In this document: piece after piece, positions 8,273 to 17,508 of the stretch
How positions within the stretch are numbered: the stretch's first letter is position 1
How the letters are laid out: every line of letters starts with the position of its first letter
Origin: Betaproteobacteria bacterium
GTDB taxonomy: Bacteria; Pseudomonadota; Gammaproteobacteria; Burkholderiales; SG8-39
DNA length: 64,000 nucleotides
Assembly (NCBI GenBank): GCA_016210745.1
Contig: JACQTO010000142.1
Location: 19,293-83,292 of the forward strand
Reading direction: 5' to 3'
The notes under the pieces: generated by a model
Told to the model about the DNA's origin: nothing
Databases searched by the model: none
What the model saw: only the letters and a program-made list of their open reading frames with translations
Position numbers and translations under genes: made by a program

Positions 8273-9436
8273 ATGGCGATTTTGGAGATGGAACGGAAGT
8301 TTCGCGCGCTTGGGCACATGGTGGGCAACACGCCGCTGCTGGCGATCCGGTGCCGTTTCCGCGGCGAGATGCGAACCATCTACGCCAAGGCAGAGAACCT
8401 GAATTTGACCGGCAGCATCAAGGATCGCATGGCCCTGCACATCCTGCGCCAAGGCTACGCGCGGGGTTTTCTCCGACCCGGTGCACCCATCGCGGAGGCC
8501 ACCAGCGGCAATACGGGAATCTCTTTCGCGGCAGTGGGCAGGGCGTTGGGCCATCCGGTCACTATCTTCATGCCCGAGTGGATGAGCCAGGAGCGCAAGG
8601 ACCTCATCCGCAGTCTGGGCGCCGAGATTCGCCTGGTGAGCCGCAACGAGGGCGGCTTTCTCGGCAGCATCAAGATGACCGAGGATCTCGCCGCCGGACA
8701 ACCGGGGGTGTTTCTCCCGCGCCAGTTCTCCAACACGGACAACATCGACGCGCATGCGGAGACCACGGGTCCGGAAATTTGGTGGCAGTTGCGCATTCAC
8801 GGTCTTCGTCCCGACGCTTTTGTCGCCGGTGTAGGCAGCGGCGGTACGATCATGGGCGTGGGCCGCTTTCTCAGGCAAGCGCATCCGGAAGTGAAACTCT
8901 ATCCCCTCGAGCCCGCCAGTTCACCGACGCTGAGCACGGGCCACAAGGTGGGAACGCATCGGATCCAAGGCATTTCCGACGAATTCATCCCGCCTATCAT
9001 GGACCTGGCGTTCCTCGACGACGTGGTCGGCGTGGATGACGGCGACGCGATTCGCATGGCCCAGATTCTTGCCGCTGAGCTTGGCCTCGGCGTGGGGGTC
9101 AGCTCGGGCGCGAATTTCCTGGGCGCGCTGAAAGTTCAGGAGCGCCTTGGTCCCGGCGCAGTGGTGGTTACGGTGTTTCCCGACGACAACAAGAAGTACC
9201 TGAGTACGGACCTGCTGGGTTCGGAGCCGGTGAAGGAGCATTTTCTGTCGCCCCACGTCCGGCTCGAAGAGTTCGACGCGATCAAGCGCGTTTGCAACAC
9301 CTGCTGGGATTCCCCGGATTGCTCCGCGAACGGGCACCTGCCGCTAAAGGATGCGCAAGCACTGGCGCGGCCCGGAGCAAAATGGGGTCAGAGTAACATT
9401 TCCCAAACGCATCGAATCGACGCGGTTTCGCGTTGA
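8273..9436 (+). CDS. Cysteine synthase-like PLP enzyme with repeat-derived C-terminus
   Basis: This 387-residue fold-type II PLP enzyme resembles O-acetylserine/phosphoserine sulfhydrylase. The PLP lysine is in [12 protein letters not shown], the substrate loop in [20 protein letters not shown], and the phosphate loop in [14 protein letters not shown]. After the catalytic core a cysteine-rich tail reads [10 protein letters not shown], which may bind metal. The final ~18 codons and the stop codon lie inside an inserted palindromic repeat (9382-9458), so the natural C-terminus has been replaced. AGAGG precedes the ATG. It is divergent from an Lrp regulator. It could make cysteine or a related beta-substituted amino acid; exact specificity is uncertain. 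Confidence 0.88.
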   Translation: MAILEMERKFRALGHMVGNTPLLAIRCRFRGEMRTIYAKAENLNLTGSIKDRMALHILRQGYARGFLRPGAPIAEATSGNTGISFAAVGRALGHPVTIFMPEWMSQERKDLIRSLGAEIRLVSRNEGGFLGSIKMTEDLAAGQPGVFLPRQFSNTDNIDAHAETTGPEIWWQLRIHGLRPDAFVAGVGSGGTIMGVGRFLRQAHPEVKLYPLEPASSPTLSTGHKVGTHRIQGISDEFIPPIMDLAFLDDVVGVDDGDAIRMAQILAAELGLGVGVSSGANFLGALKVQERLGPGAVVVTVFPDDNKKYLSTDLLGSEPVKEHFLSPHVRLEEFDAIKRVCNTCWDSPDCSANGHLPLKDAQALARPGAKWGQSNISQTHRIDAVSR

Positions 9437-9458
9437 TGAAATGTTACTCTGACCCCAT
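9382..9458. repeat. Palindromic repeat, GGGGTCAGAGTAAC family, copy A
   Basis: Perfectly complementary 21-base arms at 9382-9402 and 9438-9458 share the core GGGGTCAGAGTAAC and enclose about 35 bases. A second element with the same ends lies at 25485-25598. Such ends are typical of REP-like palindromes mobilised by REP-associated tyrosine transposases; no transposase is in this window. This copy sits in the 3' end of the cysteine-synthase-like gene and supplies its stop codon. As RNA it would form a hairpin between that gene and the convergent DsbG-like gene. Confidence 0.85.
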
Positions 9459-9467
9459 CTTGCTACC

Positions 9468-10061
9468 CTAGAGGCCCAGCAGCTTTCGCAAGTCTTCGGT
9501 TCCCATGGCGCCCTTGAATGACGCCGGCTGCCCGGTCCTCGGGTCCTTGTAGACGACAAACGGCACTTCATCGGCGCCGATTTGCGCCATCAGCTCCGTG
9601 TTGGCTTTCACCTTGGCAATGAGTTCAGGTGGAATCTCGGCCGGCGGCACCAAACCTCCCCGCTTGGCTTCCAGGCTTCGCTCATGCGCATCCATCTCGG
9701 GAACCGGTTCCTTGGAAGCCAACAATACCGCTCCTTGCCGCAGGCTGATGTCGCCGGCGAATCGAACGGGAGCCCAGACCATGCGAATCTGACCCAGAAG
9801 AGGTTTTGCATTTCGCCAAAGCTGGGCGCAGTGCGGGCACTGCGGGTCGAACATCACGTAGGCGACGCGGGTTGCCATCATGTTGCCGATCGTGAATCCG
9901 TTCGCCTTGGCCGCGACGGTGTCATAGAGGGCGCTGAGAGGGACACGGGATTCTTGCGAGCCCGCCGGTGATTTCGCGCCGCTCGAGGGGGCCCTGTCGC
10001 AGCCCGCAAGGGCCAACGACAGCCCGATGACCAGGCAGGGAATCCATTTGAATATTGTCAT
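9468..10061 (-). CDS. DsbG/DsbC-like thioredoxin-fold lipoprotein
   Basis: This 197-residue protein starts with a lipoprotein signal peptide (CLVIGLSLALAGC, lipobox LAGC at about residue 21). The thioredoxin fold carries CPHC (VMFDPQCPHCAQLW), the motif of disulfide isomerases and oxidases, and a cis-proline region at VPFVVYKDP. It lacks the usual long dimerisation domain of DsbC/DsbG, having only about 30 residues between lipid anchor and fold. It should act in the periplasm as a thiol:disulfide interchange protein. It converges on the cysteine-synthase-like gene. Substrates are unknown. Confidence 0.87.
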   Translation of the reverse strand: MTIFKWIPCLVIGLSLALAGCDRAPSSGAKSPAGSQESRVPLSALYDTVAAKANGFTIGNMMATRVAYVMFDPQCPHCAQLWRNAKPLLGQIRMVWAPVRFAGDISLRQGAVLLASKEPVPEMDAHERSLEAKRGGLVPPAEIPPELIAKVKANTELMAQIGADEVPFVVYKDPRTGQPASFKGAMGTEDLRKLLGL

Positions 10062-10110
10062 TGTCGATTTTTCCAGTTCATGAGGAGATGTATCGTCGCA
10101 ATTGCAGGCA

Positions 10111-11787
10111 CTATGACAGTAATGTCGCGCGGGGGTTCATGGCCAGCGGCGCGGCTTGAGTCGATTCGGCCGGAAGCGGAGGACGGCCGCGGATCAGGTC
10201 GGATGCTTTTTCGGCGATCATCAACACACAGGCATTGATGTTGCCGCTCACCAGGTCGGGCATGACCGAGGCATCGACCACGCGAAGGCGTTCGACGCCT
10301 CGCACGCGCAGTTCCGGATCGACCACGGCGAGCTCATCCTGGCCCATTCTGCAGGTGCAGGAAGGGTGATGTATCGTCACCGCTGTCGTGCGGATGAACG
10401 CTTCGATGTCATCGTCCGTCGTGCTGTGCGGGCCGGGCGAAATTTCCTCCCCTCTGTAGGGGGCAAGTATGTTCTGGCGCAGCACCTCGCGCCCGAGCCG
10501 CACGCCCTCGCGAAGCTTTTTCAGGTCGTTGGGCGCCGAGAGGAAATTGGCATGAATGCGGACTTTATCCGCGGGATCGGCCGAGGCCAGCGATACGTGC
10601 CCGCGGCTCTCCGGATGCAGCAGCACCGGGCGCAGGGAAAACGCGTCACGCCAGTGCGGGCCGATGAGAGGCAGCCATGGCTTCGCATGCAGCGCTCCGC
10701 CGCGGTAGATGAATTGAAGGTCGGGAGCGTCAAGGCCGGCTCGCGAGCGAACCACCGCAGTAAAGCCGCCCGGCAACTGCGTGGCGGGGCCCTCGCCCGT
10801 GAGATAGGCGCGCATCATTCCCAATGCGATGCGGTCGGCGCGCAAGATGTGCATTAGCGGAGTGTCGCCCAGGCGCCAATGCTCCAGGCACACACCGAGA
10901 TGATCCTGCAAATTGGCCCCGACGCCCGGAAGATGGAGAGTGGAACGGATGCCCAGTGAACGCAAGCGGTCGGCGTCGCCGATGCCCGAGAGCATCAGCA
11001 GTTGCGGTGAATTCAATGCGCCGCCCGACAGGATCAATTCGCGCTCGGCGCGAACGCGATGCACGACACCGCCGCTGACATACTCCAGGCCGACCGCTGC
11101 GTTGCCTTCGACGAGAATGCGAGTCGCGAGCGCGCGCATTTTCAGCGTAAGGTTGCTGCGGCCTTGCGCCGGCCGGAAGTAGGCGACGGCCGCGCTCGAT
11201 CGTCGGCCCTGGCCTATGGTGCTCTGCGACAGCCCGAAGCCTTCGGGGGCGCCGCAGTTGACATCGTCAAATACCGGGATGCCGGCGGCGCGCGCGGCAT
11301 CGAGCATCGCCCAGGCAAGCGGATCGTCGCGATTGGTGTAGCGAACCTTGATCGGGCCGCTCGAACCGCGGTGCGGCGCAGGGCCATACTGCCAAGTCTC
11401 GGTCCGCTTGAAGTACGGCTCTAGATTCGCGTACGACCAGCCGGCCAGCCCCGAACGACGGGCCCAGCGGTCGTAGTCGCCGCGATGCCCGCGGATGTGC
11501 GCCATGGCATTGATGGAGGAAGATCCGCCGAGGACCTTGCCGCGGAGCATCTCGATGCGGCGGTCATTGAGATTGGGTTCGGGCTCGGTATCGTAGCCCC
11601 AGTCGTGCAGGCGCTTCTTCCAGATCGTTGCCACGCCAAGCGGGATGTGAATCAGCGGATCCCAGTCGGTGCCGCCGGCCTCCAGGAGCAGCACGCGCAC
11701 CTGCGCATCCTCGGTCAGGCGGTGGGCGAGAACGCATCCCGCCGATCCCGCTCCAACGATTACAAAGTCGTATGCCTCCGTATTCAT
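10111..11787 (-). CDS. GMC family FAD-dependent oxidoreductase (choline dehydrogenase-like)
   Basis: This 558-residue protein has the GMC fold. It begins with the FAD dinucleotide-binding motif (VIVGAGSAGCVLAHRL), continues with LRGKVLGGSSSINAMAHIRG and LILSGGALNSPQLLMLSGIG, and ends with the catalytic His region (VTIHHPSCTCRMG) and VSGNINACVLMIAEKA. It oxidises an alcohol, polyethylene-glycol-like or choline-like substrate, passing electrons to FAD and a downstream acceptor. AGGGA precedes the ATG. It is monocistronic. Motif order and length are normal. The substrate is unassigned, since GMC sequence similarity predicts it poorly. Confidence 0.92.
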   Translation of the reverse strand: MNTEAYDFVIVGAGSAGCVLAHRLTEDAQVRVLLLEAGGTDWDPLIHIPLGVATIWKKRLHDWGYDTEPEPNLNDRRIEMLRGKVLGGSSSINAMAHIRGHRGDYDRWARRSGLAGWSYANLEPYFKRTETWQYGPAPHRGSSGPIKVRYTNRDDPLAWAMLDAARAAGIPVFDDVNCGAPEGFGLSQSTIGQGRRSSAAVAYFRPAQGRSNLTLKMRALATRILVEGNAAVGLEYVSGGVVHRVRAERELILSGGALNSPQLLMLSGIGDADRLRSLGIRSTLHLPGVGANLQDHLGVCLEHWRLGDTPLMHILRADRIALGMMRAYLTGEGPATQLPGGFTAVVRSRAGLDAPDLQFIYRGGALHAKPWLPLIGPHWRDAFSLRPVLLHPESRGHVSLASADPADKVRIHANFLSAPNDLKKLREGVRLGREVLRQNILAPYRGEEISPGPHSTTDDDIEAFIRTTAVTIHHPSCTCRMGQDELAVVDPELRVRGVERLRVVDASVMPDLVSGNINACVLMIAEKASDLIRGRPPLPAESTQAAPLAMNPRATLLS

Positions 11788-11866
11788 CGCTTATCCCTGC
11801 GCAAGGTGGTTGTTAAAACATATCTCAACAATATGCCGCGCATCGCGTGGATTATCGAGACAGGTT

Positions 11867-12033
11867 CTAGTGTCCTGTTCCGTAAATTCCGACGATAAAG
11901 GAGCGCGCGAATTTGGCCGGCAGGCAAGGCGCAAGGCCGAGACAGTAGCGAGACTACGACGAGGCCTGGCAACGCTGCATGCCGGCCGAAGGCGCCGCGA
12001 ACTATCAAGCGAATTTACGGAACAGGACACTAG
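11867..12033. mobile_element. 167-bp MITE-like element with 23-bp terminal inverted repeats
   Basis: The ends 11867-11889 and 12011-12033 are perfect inverted repeats of 23 bases beginning CTAGTGTCCTGTTCCG. The interior contains a second weaker palindrome (GGCCGGCAGGC near 11913 against GCATGCCGGCC near 11980) and no credible gene. Size, perfect ends and lack of coding content fit a miniature inverted-repeat element. The outer CTAG belongs to both arms, so it could be part of the repeat or a duplicated 4-base target. It lies between the GMC oxidoreductase promoter and the ubiD-like gene. Confidence 0.8.
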
Positions 12034-12091
12034 TTTATCGGCGCAATCGTCGTTCCCTGGGAAGGCTGGAAACTTAACACGGAATCGTTGC

Positions 12092-13645
12092 CTAGGTGGT
12101 GAGAGCCCACTGCCCGGTCTTCTCCACGCGGCTCAGCACGCCTTCCTCGCGCAGTTTGTCGAGCTCGAGCGCGATTTCGCGTCCGTCATCGCTGCCGAGG
12201 GCCTCGAGGAGCTGCGCGAAATACATCGGCCCGGATTCCAGCGCCTGGCGAACGCTCTGATAGCGGGGCTTGGCGTCGCTGAAGTTCGCGGCGCGGGCGA
12301 CTCGGCTTTCCAGATCCTCCGGATCGCCGAAGGGAGCGGTGAGGTCGAAGCCTGCTTTGGGCATGGTACCGTCATCGCCTGCGGTGGGATTCATGTAGGT
12401 TGCCGGATACCCTGCCGATACGACGAGATCCCGGTCCGAGCGAAAACGGGCCGACATGGCCCATTCCATGTCTTCGTCGGAGAACACATCCACGTCGTCG
12501 TCGACGACGAACACGTGTTTGACGAAAGCGAGCGAAAACAGCGCAGCGATCGCGATGCGCGCCTGGCCCGGCAAGCCCCGGCGAATGGCGACGCGCGCGT
12601 GCTGCCGGCCGTTCGCAGCCGGCGGCGCGTACACCGCCGCGGGCTCGATATTGGCGGCTCTCAGGGCACGCCAAATCGCCCCCTCGGCAGTGATCATGCC
12701 GAGGTTTGCGGAATCCGTTTCGCCCATGCGCAATCCGCTGTGCCGCACCGTCTGGTGCAGCACATCGTCTCGCATGGTGATCGCCGTCACATGGAATATC
12801 GGATCGATATGCGGGGCGCCGTAGAAACCGTAGAACTCGCCGTAAGGTCCTTCGATTTCGCGGTAACCCAGTTCGTCGAAATAGCCCTCGATGATCATTT
12901 CCGCGTCCGCAGGCGCCGGTACGCCGTTGGTGATGCCCCGGACCATGGGCACGGGTTCGCCGCGCAGCGTGGCGACCAGGCCGAACTCCTCGCCCGGAAC
13001 CCTGAGGCCGGCAGCCAGATAATCGAGCGGGTGTGAGCCGACGGCAAAGCTGACCGGCAGCCGCTCGCCTCGCCGCACGCACCCGAGGTAGATCTGCCTG
13101 AGGTCCGTCGGACCGGTCAGATTGGACCGCAGCTCGCGGCGGCCTCTGAGCATCAGCCGGCGGCAGCCGACGTTGCTTCTTCCCGTAGCCGGATCTATTG
13201 CGTAGTCGATCGCGGAGGAAATGTAGGTGCCGCCGTCCAATGCGTGCTGCAGGTGGAAAGGGAGCCGCGTCAGATCCACATCCTCGCCGGTCACGACGCG
13301 CTGGTGCACCGGAGCGTCGCCCGAAGGCACCTCGACCACCGGCTGCGGATTGTTCATGCGCCGCAAGTACTCGTGCGCCAACTGCCGTTCGGCTACGCCG
13401 AACGCCGCGGCAAGCCGCCGGCGGCTGCCTGAAACCGATGCCACGATTTCGAATTTCTGCGGCCCCGCGCAGCGGAAAAGCGCAGCTTTCGGCGTGGATT
13501 CGATGATGGCGCTGAGCCGAGACAGGGGAACCGGTTGTTCATGCACCTCGACTTCGCCCAGCTCGATCAATCGATCCACGAATGGCCTGAGTCGGAATTT
13601 ATCGAAATCGATGCTTGCGCCCGGTGTGACCGTCTTTGTCTGCAT
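12092..13645 (-). CDS. UbiD family (prenyl-FMN) decarboxylase
   Basis: This 517-residue protein matches UbiD. Diagnostic stretches are EGPYGEFYGFYGAPHIDPIF, a carboxylase core with KHVFVVDDDVDVFSDEDMEW, and MNPTAGDDGTMPKAGFDLT near the end. UbiD enzymes need prenylated FMN made by UbiX and (de)carboxylate unsaturated or aromatic acids reversibly. The ATG at 13645 is chosen; an in-frame TTG lies ten codons upstream. No ubiX is visible nearby. The C-terminal ~70 residues (RYQSVRQALESGPMYFAQLL) form a small winged-helix-like tail. The substrate could be an aromatic or heteroaromatic acid and is not determinable here. Confidence 0.92.
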   Translation of the reverse strand: MQTKTVTPGASIDFDKFRLRPFVDRLIELGEVEVHEQPVPLSRLSAIIESTPKAALFRCAGPQKFEIVASVSGSRRRLAAAFGVAERQLAHEYLRRMNNPQPVVEVPSGDAPVHQRVVTGEDVDLTRLPFHLQHALDGGTYISSAIDYAIDPATGRSNVGCRRLMLRGRRELRSNLTGPTDLRQIYLGCVRRGERLPVSFAVGSHPLDYLAAGLRVPGEEFGLVATLRGEPVPMVRGITNGVPAPADAEMIIEGYFDELGYREIEGPYGEFYGFYGAPHIDPIFHVTAITMRDDVLHQTVRHSGLRMGETDSANLGMITAEGAIWRALRAANIEPAAVYAPPAANGRQHARVAIRRGLPGQARIAIAALFSLAFVKHVFVVDDDVDVFSDEDMEWAMSARFRSDRDLVVSAGYPATYMNPTAGDDGTMPKAGFDLTAPFGDPEDLESRVARAANFSDAKPRYQSVRQALESGPMYFAQLLEALGSDDGREIALELDKLREEGVLSRVEKTGQWALTT

Positions 13646-13934
13646 GGATTGGTTCCGATCTGCGTCGAAACACAAACGTATTCCGACGTATCAAATTGTG
13701 GAGGTCTCCGGCTTGGACCCGCGCCTCAGAGACCATTTTTCTGCGTCAGATGCATCTTTTTCTGACGGCATTGCGATATTCTAAGCGCTCGAAGACAGTT
13801 TGTAAGCTGCAAGCGCGCCGGGATTGCGCGAAGCCGATGCAATCGCCGGCGGGGAGAGCGGGCACGATTGCTCCGACAATGTTTGGCGCTGCACCGTAAT
13901 TCCGATTCCGGTTCTTCAACCGTTTTGCGTCGAG

Positions 13935-15092
13935 ATGAGACTGAAGCCGATATATCTTGTGCTTGCGCTTGCGCTGCTCAATCTGGCTGCCGTGCACGGG
14001 GGCCGCGTGCTGCTTGCGCTCTATGCGCTCAAACTCGGCGCGGAGCCCTTCGCAGTCGGCGTTCTCGCCTCGGCTTTTTCGGTGGTACCGCTGTTGTTAT
14101 CGTGGCTGGTGGGCAGGCTGGCCGATCGCCTCGGTTCGCGCTGGTTGCTCACGTTCGCCGGGATCGGGATTGCGTGCGGCATGCTGGTGCCATACTTTGC
14201 ACCCTCAATGCCCGCTCTTTACGTCGCCTCGGCGATGATAGGCTTGTCGCTTACCGTTCAGGCCATTTCGACCCAGAACCTGATTGGTTCACTGGGCCAT
14301 GCCGATCAACGCGCCCGGGACTTCAGCAATTTCGCCATGGTGGCGGCAGTCGCCACCTCTACCGGCCCGATGCTCACCGGTTTTTCCATCGACCACCTGG
14401 GCTTCGAATACGCTTGCCTTAATCTGGTGGCGATGGCGCTCGTTTCGGTCGCAATGCTTGGCATCGGGGGTGGCGTGCTCCCTGGAGGCAATCGTCAAGC
14501 CGCGCGTACCGGGAGCGTCAAGGACATGCTGGCAGACCCAAAAGTCATGCGGGTACTTGCTTCCAGCAGCCTGGTGATGCTCGGCACGGACCTGTTTCAG
14601 TTCTATTTGCCGATTTACGGGCATGGCATCGGATTGTCGGCTTCGGCAATCGGCGTCATTCTCGGAAGTTTCGCCGTGGCCGCTTTCGCCGTGCGGGTGA
14701 TCATGCCGCGCCTCGTCGAGCTATCCAACGAGGAAACGGTGCTTTCCTATTCGTTTGTCCTGGCGGCAATCGGGTTCGTGCTCGTTCCGTTCTTCCAAAG
14801 TGCCGTGGTGCTTTGCGGGATCGCCTTGCTCTTGGGACTCGGCATGGGCTGCGGTGCGCCCATCACCATGGCGCTCACCTACAGTCAATCGCCGCAGGGC
14901 CGTTCGGGCGAAGCGCTGGGCTTGCGTTTTTCCGCGAATCACCTTGCGCGTGTAATCGGTCCTCTCCTAGCCGGATCGATCGGTTCGGCCTTCGGATTGA
15001 TTCCTGTGTTTTTGATGAACGCGTTGATGATGGTCTCCGGCAGCCTGATTTCCCGCGGCGGCGCCTCCCGCCGCGGGCCCCGGGAATTATGA
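13935..15092 (+). CDS. Major facilitator superfamily transporter
   Basis: This 385-residue integral membrane protein has about 12 hydrophobic segments. The first is YLVLALALLNLAAVHGGRVL, and the loop 2-3 motif of MFS carriers is visible (LVGRLADRLGSRWLLTFAG, matching GxLaDrxGrr). The ATG at 13935 gives a normal N-terminus, while the reading frame stays open 37 codons upstream without a good ribosome-binding site. It is divergent from the ubiD-like gene and followed by a Bug protein gene on the same strand after 220 bases. It probably exports or imports a small organic molecule. No substrate motif is evident. Confidence 0.88.
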   Translation: MRLKPIYLVLALALLNLAAVHGGRVLLALYALKLGAEPFAVGVLASAFSVVPLLLSWLVGRLADRLGSRWLLTFAGIGIACGMLVPYFAPSMPALYVASAMIGLSLTVQAISTQNLIGSLGHADQRARDFSNFAMVAAVATSTGPMLTGFSIDHLGFEYACLNLVAMALVSVAMLGIGGGVLPGGNRQAARTGSVKDMLADPKVMRVLASSSLVMLGTDLFQFYLPIYGHGIGLSASAIGVILGSFAVAAFAVRVIMPRLVELSNEETVLSYSFVLAAIGFVLVPFFQSAVVLCGIALLLGLGMGCGAPITMALTYSQSPQGRSGEALGLRFSANHLARVIGPLLAGSIGSAFGLIPVFLMNALMMVSGSLISRGGASRRGPREL

Positions 15093-15312
15093 GAAACGCC
15101 AGTCGACTTGCCTGGATCGATGAGTTTGCGGCCGCAGTTGCGGGACGATCAATTGCCTCCGTGTTGCGATTCGGGTAGATTGCCGGCTGATCGATCGGTG
15201 AGCCCCGTTCGAGTATTCTTAGGGAAAATCTCTCGATTCACTACGACGCGCGAAAACTGCATTGCGTGCCAAGAGTCTGCAGAAGAAAAGCGCCAGCACA
15301 AGGAGAATCACG

Positions 15313-16293
15313 ATGGAGATAACGATGCGTCGCCATAAGGGCTTGTTGCTTGCGCTGCTGGCGCTTTTCCTCGCCCCCGTGGCTGTATCCGCGCAGGAGT
15401 ATCCGAGCAAACCGATTCGCCTCGTCGTGCCCTATGCCCCGGGAGGTGGCCTCGACCTGTTCTCGCGGCCGGTCGCGCAGGCTCTCACCCTATCCTTGGG
15501 ACAACCAGTGGTCGTGGAAAACCGCGCCGGCGCGGCAGCCATCATCGGCGCGCAAGTTGTCGCCAATGCCGCCCCGGACGGCTATACGCTGCTGGCGCTA
15601 TTCGGTTCCCAAATGCTGCTGCCGTTCGTCCAGAAAGAGATTCCGTTCGACAACCTCAGGGATTTCACGCCGATCATTTACACCGCGCGCGTTCCCAATA
15701 CGGTCGTCGTACACCCATCGATGCCGATCCACTCGATCAAGGAGCTGGTGGCTTATGCCAAGGCGAATCCCGGCAAGATCGGTTATGTCACCGCCGGCAC
15801 CGGCACTTCGCAACACGTCGCCGGCCAACTGCTCGGCACAATGGCGAAGATCGATATCCTGCACGTCCCCTACAAGGGCGGGGGCCCCGCGCTCAATGAT
15901 CTGATCGGCGGCCAAGTGCAGGCAGGGATTCTGGTGATGGGCACGGTGCGGCCGCACATTCAGTCGGGAAAACTGCGCGCCATCGCCGTAGTCGAGAGCG
16001 CGCGTGCGAGGGCCATGCCCAATTTGCCGACTGTCGGCGAAGAAATTCCCGGTTATGCGATGCCCACGCTCTGGAGCGGAGTTGTCGGACCGCGTGGCCT
16101 GCCTCCTGCGATCGTAAATCGCCTCAATGCGGAGATTAGAAAGGCGATCGTCATGCCACAGGTGGTCAAAGGACTGGAAGCACTGGGCTTTGAGGTGACC
16201 GGCAGCAGCCCGGAGGAATTGGCCGAAATCATGAGATCCAGCTCCGAAGCCTACCGCAAGATCACCGCATCGGCCGGCATCAAGCCGCAATAG
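15313..16293 (+). CDS. Bug/TctC-type tripartite tricarboxylate transporter binding protein
   Basis: This 326-residue periplasmic protein has a signal peptide (GLLLALLALFLAPVAVSAQ) and the Bug family pattern: YPSKPIRLVVPYAPGGGLD, VVENRAGAAAIIGAQVVA, PDGYTLL, and DILHVPYKGGGPALNDLIGG. AAGGAG lies 7 bases before the ATG at 15313. Bug proteins bind organic acids or amides for TctAB-type carriers, or act as orphan sensors, and are greatly expanded in Burkholderiales. No tctA or tctB is adjacent, so this is an orphan. It precedes the tungstate/molybdenum-hydroxylase island and might bind the hydroxylase substrate; that link is only positional. Confidence 0.92.
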   Translation: MEITMRRHKGLLLALLALFLAPVAVSAQEYPSKPIRLVVPYAPGGGLDLFSRPVAQALTLSLGQPVVVENRAGAAAIIGAQVVANAAPDGYTLLALFGSQMLLPFVQKEIPFDNLRDFTPIIYTARVPNTVVVHPSMPIHSIKELVAYAKANPGKIGYVTAGTGTSQHVAGQLLGTMAKIDILHVPYKGGGPALNDLIGGQVQAGILVMGTVRPHIQSGKLRAIAVVESARARAMPNLPTVGEEIPGYAMPTLWSGVVGPRGLPPAIVNRLNAEIRKAIVMPQVVKGLEALGFEVTGSSPEELAEIMRSSSEAYRKITASAGIKPQ

Positions 16294-16329
16294 TCGAGGA
16301 GATTCGGACTCCCTGGTCGCGGGCGCGCG

Positions 16330-17394
16330 TCATCGCGGCACGGCCTGGGTTATTGCGTCGAAGCGTACGAGTTTGCCTGCTCGCGACAGATCGTATCCGA
16401 CGAACTCGGCGCAGGCCTTGCGAAATGCCGCGCCTGCCATCAGCTTCCTGAGCGTCATCACGGGATTTGCCTTGAGTTGCGCGAGCCGGCAGACGAGGAG
16501 GTAATCCTCGGAGGTGATCGGCACGAAATCCAGGCCGTGACGCACGGCGGCAGCCTCGATTCCGAAAGCCGCATCCGCCATGCCGCTGGCAACCGTGGCC
16601 GCCACCGCCATGTGCGTGTATTCCTCCAGCGCGTAGCCTCGAATCTGGTGCGCCTTGACGCCGGCATCGGCGATCAGCCGGTCGAGCAGCGCGCGCGTGC
16701 CCGAGCCCGGCTGCCGGTTCACGAACCGCAGCGTCGGCCGCGCCAGATCGGAAATAGAGCGAATCCGCTTCGGATTGCTGCGCCTCACGATCAATCCCTG
16801 GCGGCGCGCGGCGAAGCGAATCAGCGCATCGCGGCGCGCGTCGAGCCAGTGGCGCAAATCCAGATCTGGGCGACCCGTCACCAGATGAAATCCGGCCACG
16901 TCGCAGTTGCCGCGCGAATAAGCGGCCAGACTCTCGCTGCTGCCTCGGACCTGGAAGTCCAGCGACAGCCCCTCTTCCAACGCGAGGTCGCGCAACTGCA
17001 GCAGCGCGAGATCATGGCTCGCAACGATGCGCAGATCAGGCCGGCTCTTGCGCGGAGCGCCGGCAAGCTCCTGGTCCAGTTCGATCGCCATGCGCGCCAG
17101 GGTCGCTTCGACCCGCCGCCGGATGCGTAATTCGGCATTGAGCAGTTGTTCACCAAGCGGTGCAAGCGTTGCCCCGCGTCCGCGTTCCATGATCACCACC
17201 TTGCCGCCGAGAATGCTCTCCCAGCGGTTGAGCGTTCCCCATGCGTGGCGATACGAGATTCCTCCTGCCTTGGCGGCGCCGGCAATCGAGCCGCTGGCAC
17301 GCACCCCCGCGAGCAGTTCGAGCAACACGCGATCAGCCCCTCTTTCTGCGCCCGGAGGGGCAAGCCAGCTCAGGTCGAAACGAATCAGCGACAT
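16330..17394 (-). CDS. ModE-like HTH regulator fused to a periplasmic-binding-protein-like domain
   Basis: This 354-residue protein has a ModE-type winged helix at residues about 20-110 (SIAGAAKAGGISYRHAWGTL, MERGRGATLAPLGEQLLNAE). A type 2 binding-protein domain follows (DLRIVASHDLALLQL, FVNRQPGSGTRALLDRLIAD, GIEAAAVRHGLDFVPIT). Regulators of this type respond to molybdate, tungstate or a related ligand through the C-terminal domain. The ATG at 17394 is used; a TTG precedes it by two codons. It is divergent from tupBCA, and an inverted repeat lies 14 bases upstream of its start. Control of the tungstate operon and possibly its own gene is inferred. Confidence 0.88.
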   Translation of the reverse strand: MSLIRFDLSWLAPPGAERGADRVLLELLAGVRASGSIAGAAKAGGISYRHAWGTLNRWESILGGKVVIMERGRGATLAPLGEQLLNAELRIRRRVEATLARMAIELDQELAGAPRKSRPDLRIVASHDLALLQLRDLALEEGLSLDFQVRGSSESLAAYSRGNCDVAGFHLVTGRPDLDLRHWLDARRDALIRFAARRQGLIVRRSNPKRIRSISDLARPTLRFVNRQPGSGTRALLDRLIADAGVKAHQIRGYALEEYTHMAVAATVASGMADAAFGIEAAAVRHGLDFVPITSEDYLLVCRLAQLKANPVMTLRKLMAGAAFRKACAEFVGYDLSRAGKLVRFDAITQAVPR

Positions 17395-17407
17395 ATGCAA
17401 AGAATAG

Positions 17408-17424
17408 CATATTAAAAGGATATG
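17408..17424. promoter_or_regulatory. Candidate operator between regulator gene and tupBCA
   Basis: The inverted repeat CATAT-N7-ATATG spans 17408-17424 in the divergent intergenic region. A possible -10 for the tup operon (GATAAT, 17435-17440) lies just downstream, so a bound regulator would sit near its -35 region. ModE-family operators are AT-rich palindromes of similar size. The match was judged by eye. Confidence 0.45.
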
Positions 17425-17508
17425 TTAGCTCTGGGATAATGCGCCGCTCGGTGAAAACGAAATGCGAGAACGTACATATATACAGACCCCGCGCGGGGGC
17501 TCGGACAC

